A stretch of 40,108 nt of DNA. Origin: Roseateles toxinivorans (GTDB lineage Bacteria; Pseudomonadota; Gammaproteobacteria; Burkholderiales; Burkholderiaceae_C). The DNA is taken from NCBI GenBank assembly GCA_945898095.1, contig CAMDHE010000031.1, forward strand, positions 1 to 40,108, written 5' to 3'. Numbering within the stretch: position 1 is the first letter of the stretch; each line of letters begins with the position of its first letter. The position numbers were made by a program, and so were the translations under genes. Positions 32,058-40,108 of this stretch are shown one piece after another. A model generated the notes under the pieces. That model was not told where the DNA came from, ran no database searches, and saw nothing but the letters and a program-made list of their open reading frames with translations.

Positions 32058-34766
32058 ATGCCCTCGCAGCCCCAGTCCTTTTTAGGCGCTTCAGCCAATG
32101 ACACCGACTCGCTAGAAACCAAGGAATGGCTGGACGCAATGTCCGCCGTGATTGGAGAAGAAGGGGGCGAGCGCGCGCATTTTCTGCTTGAAACATTGAT
32201 CGATCATGCCCGTCAGGCCGGCATCGAGACGCCTTTCTCGGCCAAGACTGCGTACGTAAATACCATACCTGCCGACCGTGAAGAGCGGATGCCTGGCAAT
32301 ATCGAAATCGAGGAGCGGCTCCGCGCCTACATGCGTTGGAACGCGATGGCGATGGTGGTCAAGGCAAACCGCCTGAATCCCGATGATGGCGGCGATCTGG
32401 GCGGCCATATTTCGAGCTTTGCCTCGCTGGCGACGATGCTCGGCTGCGGCTTCAACCATTTCTGGCATGCCGATGACGGCGTGCATGGCGGTGACCTGCT
32501 TTATATCCAGGGCCATTCGTCTCCTGGCATCTATGCCCGCGCTTATCTGGAAGGCCGCATCAGCGAAGAGCAGATGCTGAATTTCCGCCGGGAAGTCGAC
32601 GGCAAGGGCCTGTCGAGCTACCCGCACCCGAAACTGATGCCCGAGTTCTGGCAGTTCCCGACCGTCTCGATGGGCTTGGGCCCATTGATGGCGATCTACC
32701 AGGCGCGTTTTCTGAAGTACCTGCATGCGCGTGGCTTGGCCGATACCTCCAAGCGCAAGGTCTGGGTCTTCCTTGGCGACGGCGAAATGGACGAACCCGA
32801 ATCGCTCGGCGCGATCGGCCTGGCTGCGCGCGAGAAACTCGACAACCTGATCTTTGTCGTCAACTGCAATCTGCAGCGCCTCGACGGGCCAGTGCGCGGC
32901 AATGGCAAGATCATCCAGGAACTCGAAGGCGAATTCCGTGGTTCCGGATGGAACGTGATCAAGCTGATCTGGGGCGGTTATTGGGATCCGCTGCTGGCGC
33001 GAGACAAGGAAGGCCTGCTGCGCAAGGTCATGATGGACACCGTCGACGGCGACTATCAGGCGATGAAGGCCAATGACGGCGCCTTCGTGCGTGAGCATTT
33101 CTTCGGCCAGCATCCCAAATTGCTCGAGATGGTCAACTCGATGAGCGATGACGACATCTGGCGCCTGAACCGCGGCGGCCATGACCCCCAAAAGGTCTAT
33201 GCGGCCTACCACAAGGCCGTGCATACCGAAGGTCAGCCGACCGTCATGCTGATCAAGACCGTCAAGGGCTTCGGCATGGGCAAGAGCGGCGAGGGCAAGA
33301 ACACCGCGCACCAGACCAAGAAGCTGACCAACGACGACATCAAGAGCTTCCGCGATCGTTTCAATATTCCGGTCAGCGATCATCAGATCGACACCGACCT
33401 GCCTTTCTACAAGCCGGCCAACGATACGCCCGAGATGCGCTATCTGCTCGAGCGTCGTGCCGAACTCGGTGGCTTCCTGCCCAAGCGTCGTCCGAAGGCC
33501 GATGAGCAGTTGCAAGTACCTGCGCTCGAAACCTTCAAGGCTGTGCTCGAAGCGACAGCCGAAGGCCGCGAGATCTCGACCACCCAGGCCTTCGTTCGGT
33601 TCCTGACCCAAGTGCTGCGTGACAAGGATCTTGGGCCGCGTACCGTGCCGATCCTGGTTGACGAAGCGCGCACCTTCGGCATGGAAGGGCTGTTTCGCCA
33701 GATCGGGATCTACAACCCCGAAGGGCAGAAATACACGCCGGTCGACAAGGACCAAGTGATGTATTACCGCGAGGACAAGGCCGGTCAGGTGCTGCAGGAA
33801 GGCATCAACGAAGCCGGTGGCATGGCCTCCTGGATCGCCGCGGCGACTTCTTATTCGACCAATAACCGGGTGATGATCCCGTTTTTCGTCTATTACTCGA
33901 TGTTCGGCTTCCAGCGCATCGGCGACCTCGCCTGGGCCGCTGGCGACATGCAGGCGCGCGGCTTCCTGCTCGGCGGCACCTCGGGGCGCACGACGCTGAA
34001 CGGCGAAGGCCTGCAGCATGAAGACGGCCACAGCCATATTCTGGCCGGCACGATTCCGAACTGCGTTTCCTACGATCCGACCTTCGCCCACGAAGTCGCG
34101 GTAATCATGCAGCATGGCTTGAAGCGCATGGTAGAGAACCAGGAAAACGTTTATTTCTACATCACCCTGCTGAACGAGAACTACCCGATGCCGGGCCTGC
34201 AAGCCGGTACTGAGGCCGAAATCCTGAAAGGCCTGTATCTGCTCGAAGCGGCCGCTCAGGACAAGCCTTGCGTCAACCTGCTTGGCTCGGGAACGATCCT
34301 GCGCGAAAGCCAGGCAGCCAAGGTTCTGCTGGAGCAGGACTGGGGCGTCTCGGCCAATGTCTGGAGCGCACCGAGCTTCAATGAGTTGGCGCGCGACGGC
34401 CAGGATGCCGAACGCTGGAACCTGTTGCACCCGACCGAAGTGCAACGCCTTTCATTCGTCGCGCAGCAACTCGGCCGCACCATCGGGCCGGTGATCGCTT
34501 CGACTGATTACATGAAGAATTACGCTGAGCAAATCCGCGCCTTCATGCCCAAGGGTCGCAGCTACAAGGTGCTGGGTACCGATGGATTCGGTCGCAGCGA
34601 TTTCCGCTTCAAGCTGCGCGAGCATTTCGAGATCAACCGGCATTACGTCGTCGTTGCCGCCCTGAAGGCGCTGGCTGACGAAGGCAAATTGCCAGCGACC
34701 CAGGTGGCTGAAGCGATCGCCAAATACGGCATCAAGGCAGACAAGATCAACCCGCTTTACGCCTGA
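32058..34766 (+). CDS. aceE: Pyruvate dehydrogenase E1 component (homodimeric)
   Basis: A 902-residue ThDP enzyme of the homodimeric type (E. coli AceE 887). The ThDP/Mg motif is GDGEMDEPESLGAIGLAARE followed by VVNCNLQRLDGPVRGNGK (about residues 239-280). Other landmarks are the GGHISSFASLATMLGCGFNH segment and the transketolase central region HEDGHSHILAGTIPNC. It decarboxylates pyruvate and reductively acetylates lipoyl groups on E2. It is the first gene of aceE-aceF-lpdA, divergent from the sensor kinase. Confidence 0.97.
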   Translation: MPSQPQSFLGASANDTDSLETKEWLDAMSAVIGEEGGERAHFLLETLIDHARQAGIETPFSAKTAYVNTIPADREERMPGNIEIEERLRAYMRWNAMAMVVKANRLNPDDGGDLGGHISSFASLATMLGCGFNHFWHADDGVHGGDLLYIQGHSSPGIYARAYLEGRISEEQMLNFRREVDGKGLSSYPHPKLMPEFWQFPTVSMGLGPLMAIYQARFLKYLHARGLADTSKRKVWVFLGDGEMDEPESLGAIGLAAREKLDNLIFVVNCNLQRLDGPVRGNGKIIQELEGEFRGSGWNVIKLIWGGYWDPLLARDKEGLLRKVMMDTVDGDYQAMKANDGAFVREHFFGQHPKLLEMVNSMSDDDIWRLNRGGHDPQKVYAAYHKAVHTEGQPTVMLIKTVKGFGMGKSGEGKNTAHQTKKLTNDDIKSFRDRFNIPVSDHQIDTDLPFYKPANDTPEMRYLLERRAELGGFLPKRRPKADEQLQVPALETFKAVLEATAEGREISTTQAFVRFLTQVLRDKDLGPRTVPILVDEARTFGMEGLFRQIGIYNPEGQKYTPVDKDQVMYYREDKAGQVLQEGINEAGGMASWIAAATSYSTNNRVMIPFFVYYSMFGFQRIGDLAWAAGDMQARGFLLGGTSGRTTLNGEGLQHEDGHSHILAGTIPNCVSYDPTFAHEVAVIMQHGLKRMVENQENVYFYITLLNENYPMPGLQAGTEAEILKGLYLLEAAAQDKPCVNLLGSGTILRESQAAKVLLEQDWGVSANVWSAPSFNELARDGQDAERWNLLHPTEVQRLSFVAQQLGRTIGPVIASTDYMKNYAEQIRAFMPKGRSYKVLGTDGFGRSDFRFKLREHFEINRHYVVVAALKALADEGKLPATQVAEAIAKYGIKADKINPLYA

Positions 34767-34886
34767 TCTACGTCTGATGTACGCCTGATTTTTTTACAGA
34801 TATAGCCTGCGATGAAACGCATTGCCATGCGGGGTTTGCAAACGCAGATCCGCCAGCAGCATTCATGAAGGCACCAAGGAGATGAA

Positions 34887-36527
34887 ATGGCAATTTTAGA
34901 AATCAAGGTTCCCGACATCGGTGATGTCACGGACGTGGCAGTGATCGAGCTGCTGGTCAAGGTCGGCGATCTTGTCGCGCTCGAGCAGAGCCTGATCACC
35001 GTCGAGAGCGACAAGGCTTCGATGGAAATTCCCAGCTCGGCCGCAGGCCTGGTCAAGGAAATCAAGGTCGCGCTCGGTGACAAGGTCAACCAGGGCAGTC
35101 TGGTCTTGCTGCTCGAGGCAGAAGCTGCAGCGCCGGCCAGCGTGGCAGCAGCCCCGGCAGTGGCAGCAGCGGTGGCGGCGCCACCGCCCGTCGCTGCGGC
35201 TGCCGCTGGCGGCACCAGGACAGTCGAAGTCTTTGTTCCCGACATCGGCGATTTCGAATCGGTGTCGGTGATTGAGGTGTTCGTCAAAGTGGGCGACAGC
35301 ATTCGCGTCGAGCAGAGCCTGATCACCGTCGAGAGCGACAAGGCCTCGATGGAGATTCCCAGCTCGACCGCTGGCGTGATCAAGGAATTGAAGGTCGCGC
35401 TTGGCGACAAGGTGGCCAAGGGATCGTTGCTGGCGCTGGTGGAAGTCGCAGCGCCGGTGGCGCAAGCTGCCCTTGCAGCGGCTCCTGCCTTGATCGCTGC
35501 GACCGTAGCGCTGGCCCCGGCGCCGGTGCCAGTGCGTGCTGCGCCGACCGCTTCTCTGCCAGCGCATGAGCCGATGGCAGCCAAGGCTCGTTTGCCCCAT
35601 GCTTCGCCGAGCATCCGCCGCATCGCACGCGAACTCGGTGTGCCGCTGGACGAAATCAAAGGCACCGGCCCGAACGGCCGTATCCAGGAACTCGACTTGC
35701 AGGGTTTCGTCAAATCCGTGCTGGCCGGGGCGGTGCAAACGCTGGCGCAAAAAGCTGCAGCACCCGCAGCAGCGGCACCTGCAGCGGCAGGCAATTTCCC
35801 GGGCTTGCTGCCCTGGCCCAAGGTCGACTTCGAGAAGTTCGGCCCGGTCGAGCGCCGCGATCTGTCGCGCATCAAGAAAATTTCGGGTGCCAATCTGCAC
35901 CGCAATTGGGTGCTGATCCCGCATGTCACCAACAATGACGATGCCGACATCACCGATCTCGAAGCCTTCCGCGTCCAGTTGAACGGTGACAAATCGTCGC
36001 CCTCCAAGGTAACGATGCTGGCCTTCATGATCAAGGCGGCCGTTGCGGCATTGAAGAAGTTCCCCGAGTTCAATGCCTCACTCGATGGTGAGCAACTGGT
36101 GTTGAAGAATTATTTCCACATCGGTTTTGCGGCCGACACGCCGAATGGCCTGATGGTCCCGGTGCTCAGGGATGCCGACAAGAAGGGCATCTTCCAGATC
36201 AGCCAGGAAATGGGTGAATTGGCCAAGAAAGCCCGCGATGGCAAGCTCGGAACGGCCGAGATGACCGGTGGCTGCTTCAGTATTTCGTCGCTCGGCGGCA
36301 TTGGTGGCGGCTATTTCACGCCGATCATCAATGCGCCCGAAGTCGCGATCATGGGTGTGGGCAAGAGCAAGATCGAGCCGGTTTGGGACGGCAAGCAATT
36401 CGTCCCGCGTCTGATGTTGCCCTTGAGTTTGAGCTGGGATCACCGCGTCATCGACGGCGCTTCGGCGGCCCGTTTCAACGCTTACTTCGCGTCGCTGCTG
36501 GCGGATTTCCGCCGGATCGCCCTGTAA
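34887..36527 (+). CDS. aceF: Pyruvate dehydrogenase E2, dihydrolipoamide acetyltransferase (two lipoyl domains)
   Basis: A 546-residue protein. Lipoyl domain 1 covers residues 2-75 with Lys43, and lipoyl domain 2 covers 112-185 with Lys152, both in ESDKASMEIPSS context. Ala/Pro-rich linkers join them to the peripheral-subunit-binding domain (about 235-275, ASPSIRRIARELGVPLDEIK). The catalytic domain ends with His519-x3-Asp523 in DHRVIDGASAARF. AAGGAGATGAA precedes the ATG. It forms the core of the complex. The DNA for the two lipoylation regions is almost identical over about 65 bases. Confidence 0.97.
   Translation: MAILEIKVPDIGDVTDVAVIELLVKVGDLVALEQSLITVESDKASMEIPSSAAGLVKEIKVALGDKVNQGSLVLLLEAEAAAPASVAAAPAVAAAVAAPPPVAAAAAGGTRTVEVFVPDIGDFESVSVIEVFVKVGDSIRVEQSLITVESDKASMEIPSSTAGVIKELKVALGDKVAKGSLLALVEVAAPVAQAALAAAPALIAATVALAPAPVPVRAAPTASLPAHEPMAAKARLPHASPSIRRIARELGVPLDEIKGTGPNGRIQELDLQGFVKSVLAGAVQTLAQKAAAPAAAAPAAAGNFPGLLPWPKVDFEKFGPVERRDLSRIKKISGANLHRNWVLIPHVTNNDDADITDLEAFRVQLNGDKSSPSKVTMLAFMIKAAVAALKKFPEFNASLDGEQLVLKNYFHIGFAADTPNGLMVPVLRDADKKGIFQISQEMGELAKKARDGKLGTAEMTGGCFSISSLGGIGGGYFTPIINAPEVAIMGVGKSKIEPVWDGKQFVPRLMLPLSLSWDHRVIDGASAARFNAYFASLLADFRRIAL
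34981..35045 (+). repeat. 65-bp direct repeat inside aceF (second copy 35308-35372)
   Basis: The segments encoding the EQSLITVESDKASMEIPSS stretch of lipoyl domains 1 and 2 differ at only three of about 65 bases, far closer than the flanking domain sequence. This suggests recent gene conversion or domain duplication. Confidence 0.85.
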
Positions 36528-36613
36528 ATTTCAGGCGAACTTTTGAGCGCTGTATAAGGCGCAATCCCCGCATGCAGGCCGGCTGGCCGGCATGATGGGC
36601 TACGGAGAAAATC

Positions 36614-38419
36614 ATGGCATTGATTGAAGTAATAGTCCCCGACATCGGTGATTTCAAGGACGTCGCCATCATCGAGTTGCTGGTCAAACCCGGCGACAAA
36701 GTGGCCGCGGACCAGAGTCTGGTGACGGTCGAAAGCGACAAAGCGTCGATGGAAATTCCGTCCTCGCATGCCGGCATCGTCAAGGAGGTCCTGGTCGCCA
36801 TCGGCGACAAGATCAACCAGGGCAGTTTGCTGATCAGGCTGGAAAGCAGCGCTGCGGCGGCGCCGGTCGCCGCGCCAGTTGCTGCTGCTGCAGCGCCGGT
36901 CTCAGCCCCAGTCCCAGTCCCCGCTGCCGCTGCTTATGCGGGGACAGCCGACCTTGACTGCGACTTGTTGGTGCTCGGCGCCGGACCGGGTGGCTATTCG
37001 GCCGCATTCCGCGCCGCCGATCTCGGCCTGAAAGTCATCCTGGTCGAGCGCTATGCCCAGCTCGGCGGTGTCTGCCTGAACGTCGGTTGCATTCCGTCGA
37101 AGGCCTTGCTGCATGTGGCAGCGGTGATGGACGAGGTCAGCCATCTCGCAGCGCTGGGTGTCGACTTCGGTCCGCCCAAGCTCGACATAAACAAGCTGCG
37201 CGGCCACAAGGACAAGGTCATCGCCAAGCTGACCGGTGGCTTGGCGGCGATGGCCAAGATGCGCAAGGTTACGACTTTGCGCGGCTATGGCTCGTTCATT
37301 GACGCCAATCATCTGCAGGTCGAAGAGACCGGCGGGGAAGCGCAGGCCAAGACCGGCGCGAGCAAGACGGTCCATTTCAAGCAGGCGATCATCGCGGTCG
37401 GCTCGTCGGCCGTGCGCCTGCCTTTCCTGCCCGATGATCCGCGCATCGTCGATTCGACCGGTGCGCTGGCGCTGAAGGAAGTGCCGAAGAAAATGCTGCT
37501 GGTCGGCGGTGGCATCATCGGCCTGGAAATGGGTACCGTCTATTCGACGCTCGGCGCCAGGCTTGATGTGGTCGAGATGCTCGACGGGCTGATGCAGGGC
37601 GCTGACCGCGACCTGGTCAAGGTCTGGCAGAAAATGAATGCCAAGCGCTTCGACAACATCATGCTGAAAACCAAGACGGTCGGTGCTGAAGCCAGCGCCG
37701 AAGGCATCAAGGTCAAGTTTGAAACGCTCGACGGCGTCGCTTCGGAAGGCGTTTACGACCTGGTGCTTCAGGCCGTCGGGCGCACGCCGAATGGCAAGAA
37801 GGTGGCGGCCGAAAAGGCCGGCGTCGCCGTCACCGACCGCGGCTTCATCAATGTCGACGTGCAGATGCGCACCAATGTGCCGCATATCTTCGCGATCGGC
37901 GATCTGGTTGGCCAGCCGATGCTGGCGCACAAGGCCGTGCATGAAGCCCATGTGGCGGCCGAAGTGGCGGCCGGCGCATTACTCGGCGACGCCCATTTGT
38001 CGAAGAGCCAGTTTGACGCCAGGGTGATTCCGAGCGTGGCCTACACCGACCCTGAAGTCGCCTGGGTCGGGCTGACCGAAGACCAGGCCAAGGCCCAAGG
38101 CATCAAGGTCAAGAAAGGCCTGTTCCCCTGGACCGCTTCAGGCCGCGCGATTGCCAACGGCCGCGACGAAGGCTTTACCAAGCTGCTCTTTGACGACAGC
38201 CCAGAAGCCCATGGTCATGGCAAGATCCTCGGCGGCGGCATCGTCGGCACCCATGCCGGTGACATGATCGGCGAGATCGCGCTGGCGATCGAGATGGGCG
38301 CCAACGCGGTGGACATCGGCAAGACCATTCACCCGCATCCGACGCTGGGTGAGAGCATCGGCATGGCCGCCGAGGTCGCTCATGGCTCCTGCACTGATCT
38401 ACCTCCGGCGCGCAAATAG
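36614..38419 (+). CDS. lpdA: Dihydrolipoamide dehydrogenase E3 with N-terminal lipoyl domain
   Basis: A 601-residue protein. A lipoyl domain (residues 2-76, Lys43 in ESDKASMEIPSS) and an Ala/Pro linker precede the flavoprotein: FAD motif VLGAGPGGYSAAF (120-132), redox disulphide Cys154/Cys159 in GGVCLNVGCIPSKAL, NAD motif VGGGIIGLEMGTVYSTLG and the C-terminal HPHPTLGE with the catalytic His-Glu pair (His575, Glu580). It reoxidises E2 dihydrolipoyl groups with NAD+. CGGAG lies upstream. The extra lipoyl domain is common in betaproteobacterial PDH operons. The C-terminal tail (HGSCTDLPPARK) and the following terminator recur in decayed form at 39452-39567. Confidence 0.96.
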   Translation: MALIEVIVPDIGDFKDVAIIELLVKPGDKVAADQSLVTVESDKASMEIPSSHAGIVKEVLVAIGDKINQGSLLIRLESSAAAAPVAAPVAAAAAPVSAPVPVPAAAAYAGTADLDCDLLVLGAGPGGYSAAFRAADLGLKVILVERYAQLGGVCLNVGCIPSKALLHVAAVMDEVSHLAALGVDFGPPKLDINKLRGHKDKVIAKLTGGLAAMAKMRKVTTLRGYGSFIDANHLQVEETGGEAQAKTGASKTVHFKQAIIAVGSSAVRLPFLPDDPRIVDSTGALALKEVPKKMLLVGGGIIGLEMGTVYSTLGARLDVVEMLDGLMQGADRDLVKVWQKMNAKRFDNIMLKTKTVGAEASAEGIKVKFETLDGVASEGVYDLVLQAVGRTPNGKKVAAEKAGVAVTDRGFINVDVQMRTNVPHIFAIGDLVGQPMLAHKAVHEAHVAAEVAAGALLGDAHLSKSQFDARVIPSVAYTDPEVAWVGLTEDQAKAQGIKVKKGLFPWTASGRAIANGRDEGFTKLLFDDSPEAHGHGKILGGGIVGTHAGDMIGEIALAIEMGANAVDIGKTIHPHPTLGESIGMAAEVAHGSCTDLPPARK

Positions 38420-38451
38420 GCGAGGCGAGGCGGGCCAAGCCGGCCGACTGA

Positions 38452-38479
38452 AAAAAGCCCGACCTGGTTCGGGCTTTTT
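38452..38479 (+). terminator. Terminator of the aceE-aceF-lpdA operon
   Basis: AAAAAGCCCGA pairs with TCGGGCTTTTT around CCTGGT: a perfect 11-bp stem with T-runs on both strands. Confidence 0.92.
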
Positions 38480-38519
38480 GTTGTCCGTTCGGTACCAGTG
38501 GATGCGGGATGACCGCTCG

Positions 38520-38559
38520 AAAAAATTCCCGCATTTTCATGCGGGCTGTGAATTTTTTG
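38520..38559 (-). terminator. Terminator of the PEP-CTERM gene
   Basis: On the minus strand CCCGCAT-GAAA-ATGCGGG is followed by AATTTTTT. An outer AAAAAATTC/GAATTTTTT pairing makes it usable in both directions. Confidence 0.88.
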
Positions 38560-38591
38560 GTGCTGAATCGCTTCGGTTTGCGCAGAAAAGG

Positions 38592-39347
38592 TCAGCGCCG
38601 GCGCCGCAGTTGCCAAGCCATGATGGCCAAGCCCAGCACCATCAACGCGGAGGAGCCGGGTTCCGGCACGGCCCCGACTGTGCGGGTGAAGTAGCTTTGA
38701 TTCGCGCAAGCTGCCACTGAATCGTCGGTGCAGGTCTGCGTCAGATACACCAGTTGGCGAAGGTCGTTGCCTGTGGCATCAAGGCCGTTCACCTCGATCG
38801 AGATCAACGAGCGGTAAAAGTAGTAATTGCCTGCGGCAACGGGACCGGCGCTCGGTATGAAACTGCCATGCAGGTAGTCGAGAGTCTGACCTGGCCCCAG
38901 CGAGAAAGGCACAGCCAATGGGTTGCCCGAAGCCCAGGCGAAGCTGTAGGGCGGGCCTTCGGTGCAGCTTTTGGTGAAATTACCGCTGCAACCAAACCAT
39001 GTCGCCAGAGAGAAGGTCGTGTAGCTGGCAAAGTCAGCGTAAAAGGATGTGCCCCCGGCATCGGTGCCCCAGCCTTGCGTCGGCAGGTCGGCCGAGTTCA
39101 GCCCGCCGTTGGGCAGATTGTTGTCGACCGTGAACGCTCCGCTTGGATCGGTGTTGGCAAAGCGCAGCCAGACATCGATGTTGTCGTTGGGGCCGACGAC
39201 ACCGGTCGGTTGCAAAAAGGTCAGCGAAAGTGATGACCAACGGGCCGGTTGCACATCGGCCGAGGCCTGGGCTGCCGCGAGCAAGATAGCGCCGGCGAAA
39301 AACGCGATGCGCGTCAAGGCGCTGTAGAAATTGGAGCGCAAGTTCAT
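38592..39347 (-). CDS. PEP-CTERM sorting-domain protein
   Basis: A 251-residue exported protein. The signal peptide is at residues 1-30 (TRIAFFAGAILLAAAQASAD). A beta-rich extracellular region with four Cys follows (two in GCSGNFTKSCTEG, two in TQTCTDDSVAACANQ). The C-terminus is a PEP-CTERM signal: VPEPGSSALMVLGLA, a hydrophobic helix and an RRRR tail. Such proteins are processed by an exosortase (EpsH/XrtA), not in this window, and are linked to the cell surface or exopolysaccharide. AAAGGAGAACCTC gives a near-perfect ribosome site before the ATG at 39347. It is oriented against its neighbours and lies between two copies of the lpdA 3' end, so it was probably inserted here. Specific function unknown. 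Confidence 0.9.
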   Translation of the reverse strand: MNLRSNFYSALTRIAFFAGAILLAAAQASADVQPARWSSLSLTFLQPTGVVGPNDNIDVWLRFANTDPSGAFTVDNNLPNGGLNSADLPTQGWGTDAGGTSFYADFASYTTFSLATWFGCSGNFTKSCTEGPPYSFAWASGNPLAVPFSLGPGQTLDYLHGSFIPSAGPVAAGNYYFYRSLISIEVNGLDATGNDLRQLVYLTQTCTDDSVAACANQSYFTRTVGAVPEPGSSALMVLGLAIMAWQLRRRR

Positions 39348-39451
39348 GAGGTTCTCCTTTGTTGTTCCAAGAGCCAGTGTTTGTCTGTGAGCTGCGGCTT
39401 GAATGCGCTGGCGCAAGCAACGGCAGCGTCCGATTCCCACGAATAAGGGCG

Positions 39452-39519
39452 GACGATCGCCATGGCGACCGAGGCCGCGCATGGCTTCTGCACCGATCTG
39501 CCGTCAGCGTGCAACTAGG
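39452..39519 (+). pseudogene. Decayed duplicate of the lpdA 3' end
   Basis: Read from 39458, this matches lpdA 38359-38419 at roughly 80% DNA identity. The in-frame translation AMATEAAHGFCTDLPSACN followed by TAG parallels the lpdA end GMAAEVAHGSCTDLPPARK. Similarity continues past the stop (GCCGACTGA, then AAAAGCCC ... GCTTTT at 39542-39567) into a decayed copy of the lpdA terminator. Upstream, 39348-39451 shows no coding content and probably holds the PEP-CTERM gene promoter. Confidence 0.82.
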
Positions 39520-39607
39520 TGAGCCGAGCCAGCCGACTGAGAAAAGCCCGGCCCGATTAAAGCTTTTGCAAGTCTGGAAAACCTTGTCTGTCAAGGCCGT
39601 TTCCTGG

Positions 39608-39640
39608 CTGCTGTCGCAGTCCTGCGGCAGCAGGGTTTTT
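39608..39640 (+). terminator. Strong intrinsic terminator without an upstream gene
   Basis: CTGCTGTCGCA pairs with TGCGGCAGCAG (one T-G wobble) around GTCC, followed by GGTTTTT. No plus-strand gene other than the lpdA remnant precedes it. It may be left over from a lost gene or may end a small RNA. 39641-39712 shows nothing else recognisable. Confidence 0.75.
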
Positions 39641-39712
39641 CCTTGTCAGGCTTTTGTTCTTGAGATTTGATAATGCGGCAACATCTCCTCAATTTGGCAG
39701 CTATTTCAAACC

Positions 39713-40108
39713 ATGAACATCGTCACCAGTCCCGCCTCCGTGTTGGCGCTCGCCTTGCGGGCGATGGAGCGAACCCCGGACCCCCGCTTGCGCTTGCTGA
39801 TGGCGTCGCTGACGACGCATCTGCATGCTTTTGTGCAGGAAACCGCGCTGACTGAAGCGGAGTTCGAGCGCGCACTTGAATTCATCGTCGCGATCGGCCA
39901 GGCCACCGGTGAGACCAAGAACGAGGTGGTGCTGGCAGCTGATCTGCTCGGTATCTCGAGCGTCGTGGCGCTGCAGAACAATCTCGACCCGCAAGGTGAA
40001 TCGCTGGCGGCGCTGCTGGGTCCGTTCTGGCGTGCCAACGCACCTGAATGCGCCCCGGGTGAAAACATCGCCCGTTCGGGTACTCCGGGTCTGCCGCTGA
40101 GCGTATCC
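39713..40108 (+). CDS. Intradiol ring-cleavage dioxygenase, N-terminal part (partial, 3' end beyond window)
   Basis: An open frame of 132 codons from the ATG at 39713 to the window edge. It contains LMASLTTHLHAFVQETALTE, then AIGQATGETKNEVVLAADLL and LGPFWRANAPE. This is the helical dimerisation domain and the GPF(Y/W) entry to the catalytic domain of catechol or hydroxyquinol 1,2-dioxygenases. GPFWR is more like the hydroxyquinol branch. The Fe(III)-binding Tyr and His residues lie beyond the window. No clear Shine-Dalgarno precedes the ATG. Predicted role: ortho-cleavage of a catecholic ring in aromatic degradation. Confidence 0.85.
   Translation, partial: MNIVTSPASVLALALRAMERTPDPRLRLLMASLTTHLHAFVQETALTEAEFERALEFIVAIGQATGETKNEVVLAADLLGISSVVALQNNLDPQGESLAALLGPFWRANAPECAPGENIARSGTPGLPLSVS

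Noticed and set aside
32112-34445. 777-codon open frame antisense to aceE
   Set aside because: It is a shadow of a fully conserved gene, with low-complexity composition and no ribosome site or domain.
34981-35372. Repeats in aceF as a possible CRISPR or mobile element
   Set aside because: Only two copies in frame within lipoyl domains; explained by domain duplication.

Overview
The window looks like chromosomal DNA from a betaproteobacterium, probably order Burkholderiales. The signs are high GC, a phasin (polyhydroxyalkanoate storage), a PEP-CTERM sorting-signal protein, pyruvate dehydrogenase genes with lipoyl domains on both E2 and E3, and a TctC/Bug-type binding protein. The species cannot be named from the sequence alone. 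About 28 protein genes are supported. No tRNA, rRNA, CRISPR array or transposase was seen.

Layout: (1) 1-1483 holds a partial DoxX gene divergent from a LysR regulator, then a C-terminal scrap of a NapC/NirT-type multihaem cytochrome. (2) 1521-5050 is a tightly overlapping minus-strand operon: thioesterase, nitroreductase, ion transporter, 2-hydroxyacid dehydrogenase. (3) 5352-9397 holds a phasin with a strong promoter and two palindrome-like operators, a patatin lipoprotein and a penicillin-acylase-family hydrolase. (4) 9406-22900 is a nearly complete oxalate-catabolism locus: oxc, two frc paralogues around a stand-alone PAS protein, a two-subunit NAD-linked formate dehydrogenase, a divergent Crp/Fnr-type regulator, and a tripartite tricarboxylate-type transporter (tctCBA). 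(5) 23110-28670 holds rmuC, an MFS transporter, oligopeptidase A (prlC) and folD. folD is preceded by a small ORF that duplicates its first 11 codons. (6) 28732-38419 holds a FixJ/FixL-like two-component pair divergent from aceE-aceF-lpdA (pyruvate dehydrogenase complex). (7) 38420-40108 holds a PEP-CTERM gene lying between the real lpdA 3' end and a decayed second copy of it, then the start of an intradiol ring-cleavage dioxygenase.

How the genes fit together: the inferred oxalate route is uptake by TctABC, CoA transfer from formyl-CoA by Frc, decarboxylation of oxalyl-CoA by Oxc, and oxidation of the released formate by the dehydrogenase to give NADH. The most interesting observation is an FNR-like site, TTGAC-N4-GTCAT. 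It occurs in the oxc/regulator intergenic region (19011-19024) and again upstream of tctC (22994-23007). Both copies are centred about 100 bases from the start codon and about 30 bases from a possible -10 element. The regulator encoded beside oxc has the E-x-x-S-R recognition-helix pattern that reads TTGAT/TTGAC half sites, but lacks FNR's cysteine cluster. Together these suggest a dedicated oxalate regulator controlling both uptake and catabolism.
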